Below are positions 28,837 to 38,138 of a DNA stretch of 64,000 nucleotides, piece after piece (within the stretch, counting starts at the first letter, position 1; each line of letters begins with the position of its first letter). The DNA comes from Paracoccus benzoatiresistens (GTDB taxonomy: Bacteria > Pseudomonadota > Alphaproteobacteria > Rhodobacterales > Rhodobacteraceae). Made by a program: the position numbers and the translations under genes. The stretch is from contig NZ_JAPTYD010000005.1 in assembly GCF_026913015.1 (NCBI RefSeq), positions 101,756-165,755 on the forward strand, given 5' to 3'. The notes under the pieces were generated by a model. The model was not told the DNA's origin, did no database searches, and saw nothing but the letters and a program-made list of their open reading frames with translations.

Positions 28837-28868
28837 AAAAGACCGGCCCTTTAGGGGGCCGGTCTTTT
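28837..28868. terminator. Strong bidirectional rho-independent terminator
   Basis: AAAAGACCGGCCC (28837-28849) pairs with GGGCCGGTCTTTT (28856-28868), a perfect 13-bp stem with a 6-base loop and a T-run on the plus strand and, through the A-run, on the minus strand too. It ends mtlK and probably also the convergent yjbH-yjbF transcript. Confidence 0.9.
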
Positions 28869-28881
28869 CTTGTGCATCAGA

Positions 28882-29535
28882 TCAGGGCCGCAGCGTCTGG
28901 ATCGTCACATAGCCCAGGTTCGGGCCGATCCACTGGCGCGACACGGCGATCTGACCGCCCTGGACCATGTAGCTGTTCTGGAAGGTGGCGCCATGGCCTT
29001 CGCAGTTTTCGACCGTCACACCGGGCGCAGGGCCCGCGCCGACGTTGCAGGCGAATTGCAAGGGCCGCTCCACCCCATCGCCCGCGAAATAGCGCATCAC
29101 GCGCGTGCCGCTGCCCGAGGCACCGGCACGGATCAGCGCTTCGGTCTGCGGTTCCGCGACCGACAGGTCATGGCCTAGGCCGCGCGTGCCGATCAGCATA
29201 CCGCCGCGCAGGATCAGCGCCTCTTCGGCGGGGGTCATGAAGGTGCGCATGCTGCCGTTCTGGCCGGTCATCGCCATCACTTGCGTGCGGCCCAGGCTTT
29301 CGAAGCCGGCCTGGACCAACGGACCGGGATTGACGCGCAGCGCCTCGGCCGCAGCTTCCTCGGGCGACTTGGCCGGCGCGGCGGGCTGGCTGGCGGCGCG
29401 GCGCTGCGCCACCACCTCGCCGGCGGTCTGGGCCAGTACGCCGACCCAGCCGTCGCCTTCGCTGTCATTGCCGCAACCGGCAAGGCCGGCCACCAGCGAC
29501 GTCGCCAGCGCGATCTTCAGGACGCCGTTCATCAT
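28882..29535 (-). CDS. yjbF: YjbF family lipoprotein
   Basis: 217 residues. Lipoprotein signal with lipobox LAGC (about residues 18-21). The mature part has a low-complexity AQRRAASQPAAPAK stretch and then the YjbF/GfcB domain (TFMTPAEEALILRGGMLIGTRG, VENCEGHG with a Cys pair, QWIGPNLGY). Proteins of this family are periplasmic or outer-membrane lipoproteins tied to exopolysaccharide secretion. The ATG overlaps the yjbH stop (ATGA). Last gene before the shared terminator. Confidence 0.85.
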   Translation of the reverse strand: MMNGVLKIALATSLVAGLAGCGNDSEGDGWVGVLAQTAGEVVAQRRAASQPAAPAKSPEEAAAEALRVNPGPLVQAGFESLGRTQVMAMTGQNGSMRTFMTPAEEALILRGGMLIGTRGLGHDLSVAEPQTEALIRAGASGSGTRVMRYFAGDGVERPLQFACNVGAGPAPGVTVENCEGHGATFQNSYMVQGGQIAVSRQWIGPNLGYVTIQTLRP

Positions 29536-31751
29536 CGCCAGAACCTCCCCCAGCCTTCATAAAGTTTGACGGAATGGCTGTCCCGTACCTGGTCATACAG
29601 GCGATCCCTGACGTTCAGCTGCGCGCCGCCATCACGCGACAGCGACCGCACATCGGCATCGACGCGTTCGCGCGTCGCCTGCCCGGTGGCCCAGCCAAGC
29701 GGGATCGACAGCGTGACGCCCTTGTCGAAGCTGCCCTCGCCGAATTCCTCGGCGGACAGGTCGGTCTTGGTGGCATAGGCCCCGATCCGCCAGCCATTGG
29801 CGAATTCGCGCGTCAGCGTGACGGTCGCGCCCTTGTCGCCGGCCAGATACTTGCCGACATCCAGCTGCGCCGTGAACCCTTGGGCGAATTCGTAATAGGC
29901 CGAGACATGGCCCATCGTGACCTCGTAGTCGCGGAACTCGAACAGCTGGTCGAAGTCGCGCTTCCTCACGCGGTTGACCTCGGCCCCGAGCGCCAGGGGC
30001 GAATTGGCCGGCTTCCACAGCACCTCGGCCGAAACGCCGCCAAAGGCGCGTTCCAGCAGGCCGCCGGTGACGCGGGTATAGACCGTGGGCGCGGGCTTGG
30101 CGTACCAGGCCAGCGTCAGTTCCGGGATGACCGGGTCGCTGTTGCCGGTGTACATGCGCGAATCCGAACGCACCCGCGGCACGCCCTCGGGCGTGGTTTC
30201 CAGCGCGGGGTTGGCCTCGTATTCCTCGGGCGTGAAGTATTCGCCGCGACCGCAGCGGCCATAAGCCTCGCAGAACTCGGGATCGCTCGGGATGGCGGGG
30301 CCGCGGTGCTCGATATTGCCGAAGGCCCGCTGGCGCAGGGCGCCGGTCAGGACCACTCCGGGCGCGACCTCGTAGCTTGCGCGCCCTTCGGCCCCGACCT
30401 CGTAGGTCAGCCCGTCCTCGGCGCTGAAGACGCCCAGGGTCAGGTAGGGTTTGATGGACCAGCGGAAGCGCGGATAGACGCCCTCGCTGGGCACCAGTCC
30501 GGGCGCGCCTGCCGGGGCATCGGACAGGGCCGCCGCGTTCGCGATCTGCCCGGCCTCGGTATTCTCCAGCCGTTCCACGTCCGAGCGGCGGACGGTGACG
30601 GATGACGTGGGAATGCCATCGGCGGTCGAGGTGATGACAAAGGTCTCGACCGAGGGGGGCAGGGCGCGGGTCATCAGGCGCGCGGTGCGTCCGATGGCCT
30701 CGGCCTGGCTGACATAGCGCCTGTTGCGCATCCGGACCTCGGCCCGGTTGGCGGACAGGGCCATGCTTTCAAGGGTCTGGCCTTCCTTGGACATGGCTTC
30801 GCCAAGCGCGGTCTGGATCGCGGGCTGCGCGCTCGGGTCCTGCGCCCAGGTTCCCGACCAGCCTTCGGGATCGGCCGAGGGCGCCGGGCGCGGGCGAACC
30901 GGAGCCGGCGCCTTTTCAAGGCCCGACGGATAGGGCGCCTCGCGCGGGTTCAGGGCGATCGTGAACTGCGCGCCGACGGTGTTGCCGCCGATGGTATAGG
31001 CGCCGACCTCGTAGTTCTGGCCGAACCGGTAGAAGGCGCCAAGGTTCAGGCCGCTGTCCGGCTCCTTGCCCTGCTGGAAGACCTCGCCGTTGCTGTAGCG
31101 GGCAAGGTAATCGTTGTTGGAATATTCCGCGACCAGGTTCAGCCGGTCATTGACCTGCCAACTGACCGAGGCAAAGGGCCTTGCACCGCCCCGGAACCAT
31201 TCGTCGATGTTGGGCGTGCCGCCTTCGTCATCGATGTCGATGGTGCGCGGCTCGCCCGCCAGCACGCCCCAGCCAAGACCGGCCGAGACACGGACCGATG
31301 GCGTCACGTTCTTGGTTGCGACGATGTATTCACCCGAATAGACGCCGGTGCCCAGGAAGTCCTGCAGGCCGATTGAAACCGCCGGCCGCCAGCCTTCTTC
31401 GTCCACCACCTGATAGCGCAGGTCCAGAGACCGGTCCGTGATATAGCCGTCGTCGCGGTAGTCGTTGATGCCATCGACGCGGGAATAGCGCAGCACCGTG
31501 GTCAGGCCCGGCAGCGCCTGGAAGACAACGCTGCTGCGCCTGCCGTAGTCGGACCAGGACACCGTGGCGCCCAGGGTTCCGTCCTGCAGCGTTTCCGCCG
31601 TGGGCGTGTCGATCCCCCCGGGCAGGCCGAAGGTGGACATGTTCCGGCTGTACATCGGGTCCGCGACGGCGGTCGTGCTGACCGAGCCCAGCACCAGGGC
31701 CACAGGCAGGGTGGTCGCCATGAGGCGTCCTAGAAGGGGGGATCGGCGCAT
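29532..31751 (-). CDS. yjbH: YjbH-type outer membrane polysaccharide secretion protein
   Basis: About 739 residues. Signal peptide around LMATTLPVALVLGSVSTTAVAD. The mature protein starts SRNMSTFGLPGGIDTPTAETLQDGTL, the family hallmark, followed by many amphipathic beta strands and ending in aromatic WGRFWR, as in outer-membrane barrels. Its E. coli relatives YjbH/GfcD act with YjbF/GfcB and polysaccharide export proteins. The start is uncertain: an open frame extends upstream and in-frame ATGs also occur about 10 residues downstream. No glycosyltransferases are adjacent, so the polysaccharide it serves is made elsewhere. Confidence 0.83.
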   Translation of the reverse strand: MRRSPLLGRLMATTLPVALVLGSVSTTAVADPMYSRNMSTFGLPGGIDTPTAETLQDGTLGATVSWSDYGRRSSVVFQALPGLTTVLRYSRVDGINDYRDDGYITDRSLDLRYQVVDEEGWRPAVSIGLQDFLGTGVYSGEYIVATKNVTPSVRVSAGLGWGVLAGEPRTIDIDDEGGTPNIDEWFRGGARPFASVSWQVNDRLNLVAEYSNNDYLARYSNGEVFQQGKEPDSGLNLGAFYRFGQNYEVGAYTIGGNTVGAQFTIALNPREAPYPSGLEKAPAPVRPRPAPSADPEGWSGTWAQDPSAQPAIQTALGEAMSKEGQTLESMALSANRAEVRMRNRRYVSQAEAIGRTARLMTRALPPSVETFVITSTADGIPTSSVTVRRSDVERLENTEAGQIANAAALSDAPAGAPGLVPSEGVYPRFRWSIKPYLTLGVFSAEDGLTYEVGAEGRASYEVAPGVVLTGALRQRAFGNIEHRGPAIPSDPEFCEAYGRCGRGEYFTPEEYEANPALETTPEGVPRVRSDSRMYTGNSDPVIPELTLAWYAKPAPTVYTRVTGGLLERAFGGVSAEVLWKPANSPLALGAEVNRVRKRDFDQLFEFRDYEVTMGHVSAYYEFAQGFTAQLDVGKYLAGDKGATVTLTREFANGWRIGAYATKTDLSAEEFGEGSFDKGVTLSIPLGWATGQATRERVDADVRSLSRDGGAQLNVRDRLYDQVRDSHSVKLYEGWGRFWR

Positions 31752-31872
31752 AGGTGGGCGTGTCCTCGTTCTGCTTTTTGGCCGGATCATAGGCGTAAAC
31801 CGCCCCGCTGGCAGCCCTTTGACGCAACATGGGGGACAAGGTGCGTCTTGGCTGCCGCAGGGGGCGCGCCGA

Positions 31873-32769
31873 TCACTCGGCGGGCTCGGTCGTGGTCGTC
31901 TGGTCCGCCGGTGCCGCGGGCGCGGCCGGGGTTGCCGGCAGCACCGGCGCGGCGGGCGTGGTCGCCGCTGCCGGGGCATCCGCCGCCGGCGGGGGCGGCA
32001 GGTCCGCGGTTCCTTCCGAGGCAGGTGCGGCAGGAGTGCTGGCGGCGGGTGGAGTCGTCGTCGCCGGGGTGCTGGCGGGCGGCGTCTGTTCCACGGCTTC
32101 CGGCGCCGGGGTGGTGGCTGCCGGGGTGGTGGTTGCCGGGGTTGCGGCGGGCTTTTCCTCGGTCGCTGCTGCCGGCGTCGGGGCCGGGCGGGCGGCGGCA
32201 GGACGCCGGGTCGTCGTGGCCTGACGCGGTGCTGCGGGCGCAGGTGCCTTGGTGGCGGCCACGGCCTGGGCAACCTCGGGCGTGGCCGGGGCGGCGCAGC
32301 CGGCCTGCGACTTGCCGGACACGGTCAGGCGCGCGGTGAAGGGGAAGTCCTGGCCGGACGCGCTGTCCTCGCATTCGGCGGCGCGGACATTCAGCACGAA
32401 GGGACGGCCCGCATGGACGCCCACATATTCGACGCCCTGCGCGAAGGCCAGGCGGTTGACGCGGATCGGGCGGCCCTTCGAGCTGTCGGGCGTCTTGTAG
32501 ATCGCGGTGCTGCCTGCGACATCCACGGACCAGGCCGGTTCGTTCCCGCGCGCGCTGAAGGCGGTCGTGTTGTAGGTGCTGGCCTCGGCGGTGGAGACGG
32601 GCTTCAACTCGGCCCCGGTCTCGATCGGCTGTTCCAGGGGCGAGACGCCCGGAGGCCCCTTGTGGCCCTGGACCTGCGGGGCGGCGGTGCCGAGGCCGGG
32701 AAGGTTGACGCCCTCGCAGGCGGCAAGCGGCAGGGTCATCAGCGCGATGAGTGCAAGACGCGGTGTCAT
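31873..32769 (-). CDS. COG3650-like lipoprotein with long Ala/Pro/Thr tail
   Basis: 298 residues. Lipobox LAAC near residues 15-18. Residues about 65-160 form the conserved domain (ARGNEPAWSVDVAGSTAIYK, then FVLNVRAAECEDSASG and FTARLTVSG), which resembles the COG3650/HslJ-like lipoprotein family. The last 135 residues are an Ala/Pro/Thr-rich low-complexity tail ending TTTEPAE, probably a flexible, wall-spanning or intrinsically disordered extension. Function unknown. It stands alone between sdaA and yjbH on the minus strand. Confidence 0.7.
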   Translation of the reverse strand: MTPRLALIALMTLPLAACEGVNLPGLGTAAPQVQGHKGPPGVSPLEQPIETGAELKPVSTAEASTYNTTAFSARGNEPAWSVDVAGSTAIYKTPDSSKGRPIRVNRLAFAQGVEYVGVHAGRPFVLNVRAAECEDSASGQDFPFTARLTVSGKSQAGCAAPATPEVAQAVAATKAPAPAAPRQATTTRRPAAARPAPTPAAATEEKPAATPATTTPAATTPAPEAVEQTPPASTPATTTPPAASTPAAPASEGTADLPPPPAADAPAAATTPAAPVLPATPAAPAAPADQTTTTEPAE

Positions 32770-32874
32770 CGGTCAGCCTTCTATGGGGATCACTGTCGCG
32801 CCAGCGTTAGCAACCGCCGCGCGGGCGCACAAGCGCGTGACAGCACTTGCAGCGACAGCCCGCCGGATCGTCGA

Positions 32875-34257
32875 TCAACAATTCGGGACGTTGACCGCCA
32901 GCCCGCCCAGAGAGGTTTCCTTGTACTTGTCCGACATGTCGCGGCCGGTCTGGCGCATCGTCTCGATAGCCGCGTCCAGCGGCACGAAATGCTTGCCGTC
33001 GCCGCGCAGCGCCAGGCTTGCCGCGCTGACGGCCTTGATCGCGCCCAGGCCGTTGCGTTCGATGCAGGGCACCTGCACCAGGCCTTTCACCGGGTCGCAG
33101 GTCATGCCCAGGTGATGTTCCAGCGCTATCTCGGCGGCGTTCTCCACCTGCTCGGGCGTGCCGCCCAGGACCGCCGCAAGGCCCGCCGCGGCCATGGCGG
33201 AGGCGCTGCCCACCTCGGCCTGGCAACCCGCCTCGGCCCCCGAGATGCTGGCATTGTGCTTGACCAGGCCGCCGATGGCCGCGGCCGTCAGCAGGAATTC
33301 GGGGATGTCGCGTTCCGACGCGCCCGGCACATGGTCCAGCCAGTAGCGGATCACGGCGGGAACCGTGCCCGCCGCCCCGTTCGTGGGCGCGGTCACGACC
33401 TGGCCGCCAGCCGCGTTCTCCTCGTTCACGGCCATGGCATAGGTGGACATCCAGTCGTTGATGACATGGGGCGCGGTCAGGTTCATGCCGCGTTCCGCGA
33501 TCAGCTTTTCATGGATGGCCTTGGCGCGGCGGCGCACGGACAGGCCGCCGGGCAGGATGCCATCGCTGGTCAGGCCGCGGTCCATGCAGTCGCGCATCAC
33601 CTGCCAGATTCGCATCAGCCCGTCGCGAATCTCGGCCTCGCTGCGGAAGACCCTTTCATTGTCGTGCTTCATCCGGGCGATGGACTTGCCCGATCTTTCC
33701 GCCATCTCCAGCATCTCGGCCGCGCTGGCAAAGGGGAAGGGCACGGTGGGGGCATCGTCGCTGCGTCCCTCGCCGCCCTTGCGGGCCAGTTCCTCGTCGG
33801 TCAGCACGAACCCCCCGCCGATCGAGTAATAGATGCGGTGAAAGATCACGTCGCCCTGCGCGTCCGTCGCCGAAAGCGTCATGCCGTTGGCGTGCCCGGG
33901 CAAGGCATGGTCGTAATCGAAGCGCAGGTCGCGGTCGGGGTCGAAAACCAGATCGCCAAGCCCCACGGGCGACAGCAGGTGCGTTTCGCGGTTCTTCGCC
34001 AGCGCAGCTTCCGCCGCCTCCGCATCCAGGGTGGCGGGGACAAAGCCCGCAAGCCCCAGGATCGTCGCGCGGTCCGTCGCGTGGCCCTTGCCGGTAAAGG
34101 CAAGGCTGCCGTGCAGGCTGGCCTTCAGCCCCTGCGCCTTGAAGGGCTGCTGGCGCAATTCGTCCAGAAAGCGCGCACCCGCGACCATCGGGCCCATCGT
34201 GTGCGAGGATGACGGGCCGACGCCCACCTTGAACAGGTCGAAAACCGACAGGAACAT
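32875..34257 (-). CDS. sdaA: L-serine ammonia-lyase (iron-sulfur type)
   Basis: 460 residues, single-chain form. Deaminates L-serine to pyruvate. N-terminal domain starts [23 protein letters not shown]. The catalytic domain has [31 protein letters not shown] and [20 protein letters not shown]; the Cys in these and the one at the extreme C-terminus (VPNC) are the 4Fe-4S ligands and tail plug. AAGGGGGA ends 4 bases before the ATG, which decides the start over one 9 codons upstream. Confidence 0.96.
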   Translation of the reverse strand: MFLSVFDLFKVGVGPSSSHTMGPMVAGARFLDELRQQPFKAQGLKASLHGSLAFTGKGHATDRATILGLAGFVPATLDAEAAEAALAKNRETHLLSPVGLGDLVFDPDRDLRFDYDHALPGHANGMTLSATDAQGDVIFHRIYYSIGGGFVLTDEELARKGGEGRSDDAPTVPFPFASAAEMLEMAERSGKSIARMKHDNERVFRSEAEIRDGLMRIWQVMRDCMDRGLTSDGILPGGLSVRRRAKAIHEKLIAERGMNLTAPHVINDWMSTYAMAVNEENAAGGQVVTAPTNGAAGTVPAVIRYWLDHVPGASERDIPEFLLTAAAIGGLVKHNASISGAEAGCQAEVGSASAMAAAGLAAVLGGTPEQVENAAEIALEHHLGMTCDPVKGLVQVPCIERNGLGAIKAVSAASLALRGDGKHFVPLDAAIETMRQTGRDMSDKYKETSLGGLAVNVPNC

Positions 34258-34486
34258 GCGTCCCCCTTGTAATTTGGCATTCATCTAAGCATCTGGCCCG
34301 CCAAAGGCCATTCAGATTGCGACACTTGGGCTGGATCTTAGCGGCACCGGCAGGCAAGCGGCTGTTGCTGAGAAAGCAGGCGATGTGCCACAAATATAGG
34401 CAATCTTCCGGGTGGTCAAAGAGGCGGCAGTCAAGCCTGCTGCCATCATCTTGCGACTGGCAACGGTCAGGGCGAAGGACAGGTTT

Positions 34487-35485
34487 ATGCAATTCGGCGA
34501 TCCGATCATTCTTGGCGACACGCGGCTTGGACCGCCGGTGTTTCTTGCGCCCATGGCGGGAATCACCGATCTGCCGTTTCGCCGCGCCGTTGCGCGCCAC
34601 GGGGCCGGCCTGATGGTCAGCGAAATGGTCGCCTCGACCGAGATGGTGACGCCACGCCCATCGACCCGCGCCGCCGTCCGGGCAAAGGCCCTGACCGAAG
34701 GCGCGTTGCCCGTCAGCGTGCAGATCGCGGGGCGCGAGGCAGGTGCCATGGCCGAAACCGCCCGCATCGTCGAAGGCATGGGCGCGCGGATCATCGACAT
34801 CAACATGGGCTGCCCGGCCAAGAAGGTCACGGGCGGGCTGTCGGGCGCGGCGCTGATGCGTGACCTGGATCACGCCCTGACGCTGATCGACGCCGTGGTG
34901 GGGGCGGTGTCCGTCCCCGTCACGCTGAAGATGCGGCTTGGCTGGGACGATGACTGCCTCAACGCGCCCGAACTGTCGCGCCGTGCCTCGGATGCGGGCA
35001 TCCGAATGCTGACCGTGCATGGCCGGACGCGCGCGCAGTTCTACAAGGGGCAGGCCGACTGGACGCGCATCCGCGCGGTCGCGAACCTGCCGGGCCGCCC
35101 GCCGCTGGTCGCCAATGGCGATGTGGTGGACGCGGCATCCGCCCGTGCGGCGCTTGCGGCCTCGGGCGCCGAGGCGGTCATGGTCGGGCGCGGCGCGCAG
35201 GGTGCGCCTTGGCGGCTGGCGCAGATCGCGCATGACCTGACCGGCAGCCCCGCCCCCGACGTGCCCCGGGGCGACGCCCTGGCCGATGCCGTTGCCGAAC
35301 ATTACGAGGATATCCTGGACTTCTATGGCGCCGAACTGGGCCTGCGCGTCGCCCGCAAGCATCTGGGCTGGTATGCGGATTCGAACGGCGCGCCCTTGCG
35401 TGACCAGATGCTGCGCGCCGACAGCCCGGCGGCGACGCTGGCGCTGATCCGCCAGGCCTTTGCCGATGCAAGGGTGGCTGCATGA
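34487..35485 (+). CDS. dusB: tRNA-dihydrouridine synthase, NifR3/DusB type
   Basis: 332 residues. FMN enzyme reducing uridine to dihydrouridine in the tRNA D-loop. LAPMAGITDLPFRR is the FMN-binding start, INMGCPAKKVTGG carries the catalytic Cys, and LTVHGRTRAQFYKG and VMVGRGAQGAPW follow. AAGGACAGG precedes the ATG. It heads the ntr operon, as nifR3 does in Rhodobacter capsulatus, and overlaps ntrB (ATGA). Confidence 0.95.
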   Translation: MQFGDPIILGDTRLGPPVFLAPMAGITDLPFRRAVARHGAGLMVSEMVASTEMVTPRPSTRAAVRAKALTEGALPVSVQIAGREAGAMAETARIVEGMGARIIDINMGCPAKKVTGGLSGAALMRDLDHALTLIDAVVGAVSVPVTLKMRLGWDDDCLNAPELSRRASDAGIRMLTVHGRTRAQFYKGQADWTRIRAVANLPGRPPLVANGDVVDAASARAALAASGAEAVMVGRGAQGAPWRLAQIAHDLTGSPAPDVPRGDALADAVAEHYEDILDFYGAELGLRVARKHLGWYADSNGAPLRDQMLRADSPAATLALIRQAFADARVAA

Positions 35486-36600
35486 CGCCCCGCGGCCCGG
35501 CCGGATTTGACCAGGTGCGCCCCGGTCCCGGCTGGGACGCCCTGCCGCTGCCGGCGCTGGTGCTGGACGGCCAGGGCCGCGTGGCCGCCATGAACGACGC
35601 CGCCGAAATCTGGCTGAACATGTCCCGCAACTCGACAGTCGGGCGGCTGCTCGACGGGGACGAGATGCGGACGCGCTTGCGCATCCATCCGTCGTTGTCG
35701 CCGCTGGTCTGTCGGGTGATGAAGGGCGACGAGGCGCTGTATCACCCCAACGTCTGCTTCGAGATCGGCGACCGCGCGGGCGGCCACCAGGACCGCCACG
35801 CCGCCGTCCATGCCGGCCCCGCCGCAGAGTTCGGCGGAGCCGTGTCGCTGCTGCTGGTGCCGCTGGACGAGGCGGGGTTGCAGACGCAGAACCGCGCCGT
35901 CCGCACCGCCGCCCGCAGCGCCATCGGCATGGCCGAGATGCTGGCGCACGAGATCAAGAACCCGCTGGCCGGGATCCGGGGCGCGGCGCAGCTGATCGGC
36001 ATGAATGCATCGCCCGACGACCGCGAGATGGCCGAGATGATCGTCAGCGAATCGAAGCGCATCGTCTCGCTGCTGGAGCAGGTGGAACGCTTCGGCGATA
36101 CCTCGGCCCCGAACCTGCGGCCCATCAATGTCCATGACGTGCTGGAAAAGGTCCGCCGGTTGGCCCACGTCGGCTTTGCCAGGAAGATCGCCATCTTCGC
36201 GGAATACGACCCCTCGCTGCCCGATGCCCTGGCCGATGCCGACCAGCTGACGCAGGTCTGCCTGAACCTGGTCAAGAACGCGGCCGAGGCGCTGAAGGAC
36301 ACCGGGCACCCGGCGATCCGGCTGCGCAGCTTCTATGACCACACCCTGCGCCTTCCCCCGGACGTGAATGATCCGGCCGGCCGTCCCTTGCCCCTGCAGA
36401 TCGAGATCGAGGACAACGGCCCCGGCCTTCCGCCCGCCATTGCCGACCAGATCTTCGAGCCCTTCGTCTCGGGCCGCGAGAACGGGACCGGCCTGGGGCT
36501 GGCGCTTGTCAGCAAGATCATCACCGACCACGGCGCGCTGATCCGCGTGGACAGCCGCCCCGGCCGCACCGTTTTCCGCATATCATTGCCCAAGGCATAA
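35482..36600 (+). CDS. ntrB: Nitrogen regulation sensor histidine kinase NtrB
   Basis: 372 residues, soluble. A PAS domain (about 20-130) precedes the H-box AEMLAHEIKNPLAGIRGAAQL, then the N box LNLVKNAAEAL, G1 DNGPGLP and G2 GTGLGLALV. It phosphorylates or dephosphorylates NtrC according to nitrogen status signalled by PII proteins. Starts inside the dusB stop and ends 11 bases before ntrC. Confidence 0.95.
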   Translation: MTPRGPAGFDQVRPGPGWDALPLPALVLDGQGRVAAMNDAAEIWLNMSRNSTVGRLLDGDEMRTRLRIHPSLSPLVCRVMKGDEALYHPNVCFEIGDRAGGHQDRHAAVHAGPAAEFGGAVSLLLVPLDEAGLQTQNRAVRTAARSAIGMAEMLAHEIKNPLAGIRGAAQLIGMNASPDDREMAEMIVSESKRIVSLLEQVERFGDTSAPNLRPINVHDVLEKVRRLAHVGFARKIAIFAEYDPSLPDALADADQLTQVCLNLVKNAAEALKDTGHPAIRLRSFYDHTLRLPPDVNDPAGRPLPLQIEIEDNGPGLPPAIADQIFEPFVSGRENGTGLGLALVSKIITDHGALIRVDSRPGRTVFRISLPKA

Positions 36601-36611
36601 GGACCGACGCC

Positions 36612-38066
36612 ATGGACGGAACCGTTCTGATCGCCGACGACGACCGCACCATCCGAACGGTGCTGACACAGGCGCTGACCCGCGCCGGCTGCCGGGTTCA
36701 CGCGACGGGCAGCCTGGCGCAACTGTCGAAATGGGTCGAGGAAGGCCGGGGCGATCTGGTCATCACCGACGTGATGATGCCCGACGGCAACGGCATCGAC
36801 CGCATCCCTGCTATCCGCGAGGTGCGGCCGGACCTGCCTGTCATCGTCATCTCGGCCCAGAACACCATCGTCACCGCCATCCGCGCGACCGAGGCCGAGG
36901 CCTTCGAATACCTGCCCAAGCCCTTCGATCTGCCCGACCTGATGGCCAAGGCGAACCAGGCCCTGTCGCGCCGTCCGCGCAAGTCCGACCCGGTGCCCGA
37001 GATGATCCCCGCGCGGCGTCCCAGCACCGACCCGGCCATGCCGCTGATCGGCCATGCGCCCGCCATGCAGGCGCTGTTCCGCATGGTCGCGCGCGTCCTG
37101 AACGCGGATCTGCCGGTCCTGATCGCCGGTGAACCGGGCGTCGGCAAGACCACGATCGCGCGTTCCTTCCACGACCTGTCGGACCGCAGCGACCATGGCC
37201 TGGCGATCCTGACCTCGGCCGACGCCAGCGAGGAGGCGATCACCCGCGCGGCCGAGAAGGCGCGCGGCGGCACGATCGTGATCGAGAATCCGCCAGGCTT
37301 CGATCCCGCCGCGCAGGCCCGGCTGATCGGCCTGATCGAGTCGATGGAAAGCGGCCCCGACCGCGCCATGGCCCCGCGCATCGTGGCAACCATCGGTCCC
37401 GATCCCCAGGCCGATGTGACGGCGGGGCGGCTGCGGTCGGATCTGTACTACCGGCTGGCGGGGGTGACGGTCACGGTGCCGCCGCTCCGCGCCCGCGTGG
37501 ACGACATCCTGCCCCTGGCGAACCACCTGCTGGCGCGTGCGGCCACGCAAGGGCTGCCCGATCGCACGCTTGGCGACGACGCGGCCAGCCTGCTGCGCGC
37601 CCATGCCTTTCCCGGCAACGTGCGCGAGTTGGAAAACATGATGCGCCGTCTGGCGCTGACCGCCAGCGCCGCCGCCATCACCGCGCCCGAGATGCGAGAG
37701 GCGCTGAGCCAGCAGGGCGGCACCCGCGCGGCCCCGCTTGCGGCCGCGCCGGTCCCGGTCGCCCAGCCCGCCGAGGACGGCGCCATTTCGCTGGGCTATC
37801 AGCTGGGCGGCAACGGCCCCCTGTCGGATTCGGTCGAGGCGCATCTGCAGCGCTATTTCGACCTGCATGGGGACAGCCTCCCTCCGCCGGGCCTATATGA
37901 CCGCATCTTGCGAGAGATCGAGCGTCCCTTGCTTCAGGTCGCGCTGGACGCCACGGGCGGCAATCAGCTGAGATGCGCTGATCTGCTGGGAATAAACCGC
38001 AATACCCTGCGCAAGAAGCTGACCGAGCTGAATATCGAGGTGACACGGCGCCGCAAACTGATGTAA
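36612..38066 (+). CDS. ntrC: Nitrogen regulation response regulator NtrC, degenerate AAA+ domain
   Basis: 484 residues: receiver (Asp53 in VITDVMMPDG, Lys103), AAA+ domain (about 140-380) and a Fis-type helix-turn-helix near the end (NQLRCADLLGINRNTLRKK). Walker A is GEPGVGKTT. The stretch where GAFTGA should stand (about residues 190-220) has no such motif, and the Walker B equivalent reads TIVIEN, losing the catalytic Glu. Rhodobacter capsulatus NtrC also lacks GAFTGA and works with the housekeeping sigma factor, so the same is likely here. It controls nitrogen-starvation genes. Confidence 0.94.
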   Translation: MDGTVLIADDDRTIRTVLTQALTRAGCRVHATGSLAQLSKWVEEGRGDLVITDVMMPDGNGIDRIPAIREVRPDLPVIVISAQNTIVTAIRATEAEAFEYLPKPFDLPDLMAKANQALSRRPRKSDPVPEMIPARRPSTDPAMPLIGHAPAMQALFRMVARVLNADLPVLIAGEPGVGKTTIARSFHDLSDRSDHGLAILTSADASEEAITRAAEKARGGTIVIENPPGFDPAAQARLIGLIESMESGPDRAMAPRIVATIGPDPQADVTAGRLRSDLYYRLAGVTVTVPPLRARVDDILPLANHLLARAATQGLPDRTLGDDAASLLRAHAFPGNVRELENMMRRLALTASAAAITAPEMREALSQQGGTRAAPLAAAPVPVAQPAEDGAISLGYQLGGNGPLSDSVEAHLQRYFDLHGDSLPPPGLYDRILREIERPLLQVALDATGGNQLRCADLLGINRNTLRKKLTELNIEVTRRRKLM

Positions 38067-38138
38067 AACCGCCACAGGGGCAGCGTCACCCGTATCGGTG
38101 CTGCAACAGAAAGCCGCGAAAGACGGCAAGTGGGGGCT

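Noticed and set aside
31564..34212. 882-codon plus-strand frame
   Set aside because: Crosses yjbH, the lipoprotein and sdaA on the opposite strand; low-complexity Gly/Arg content shows it is a shadow.
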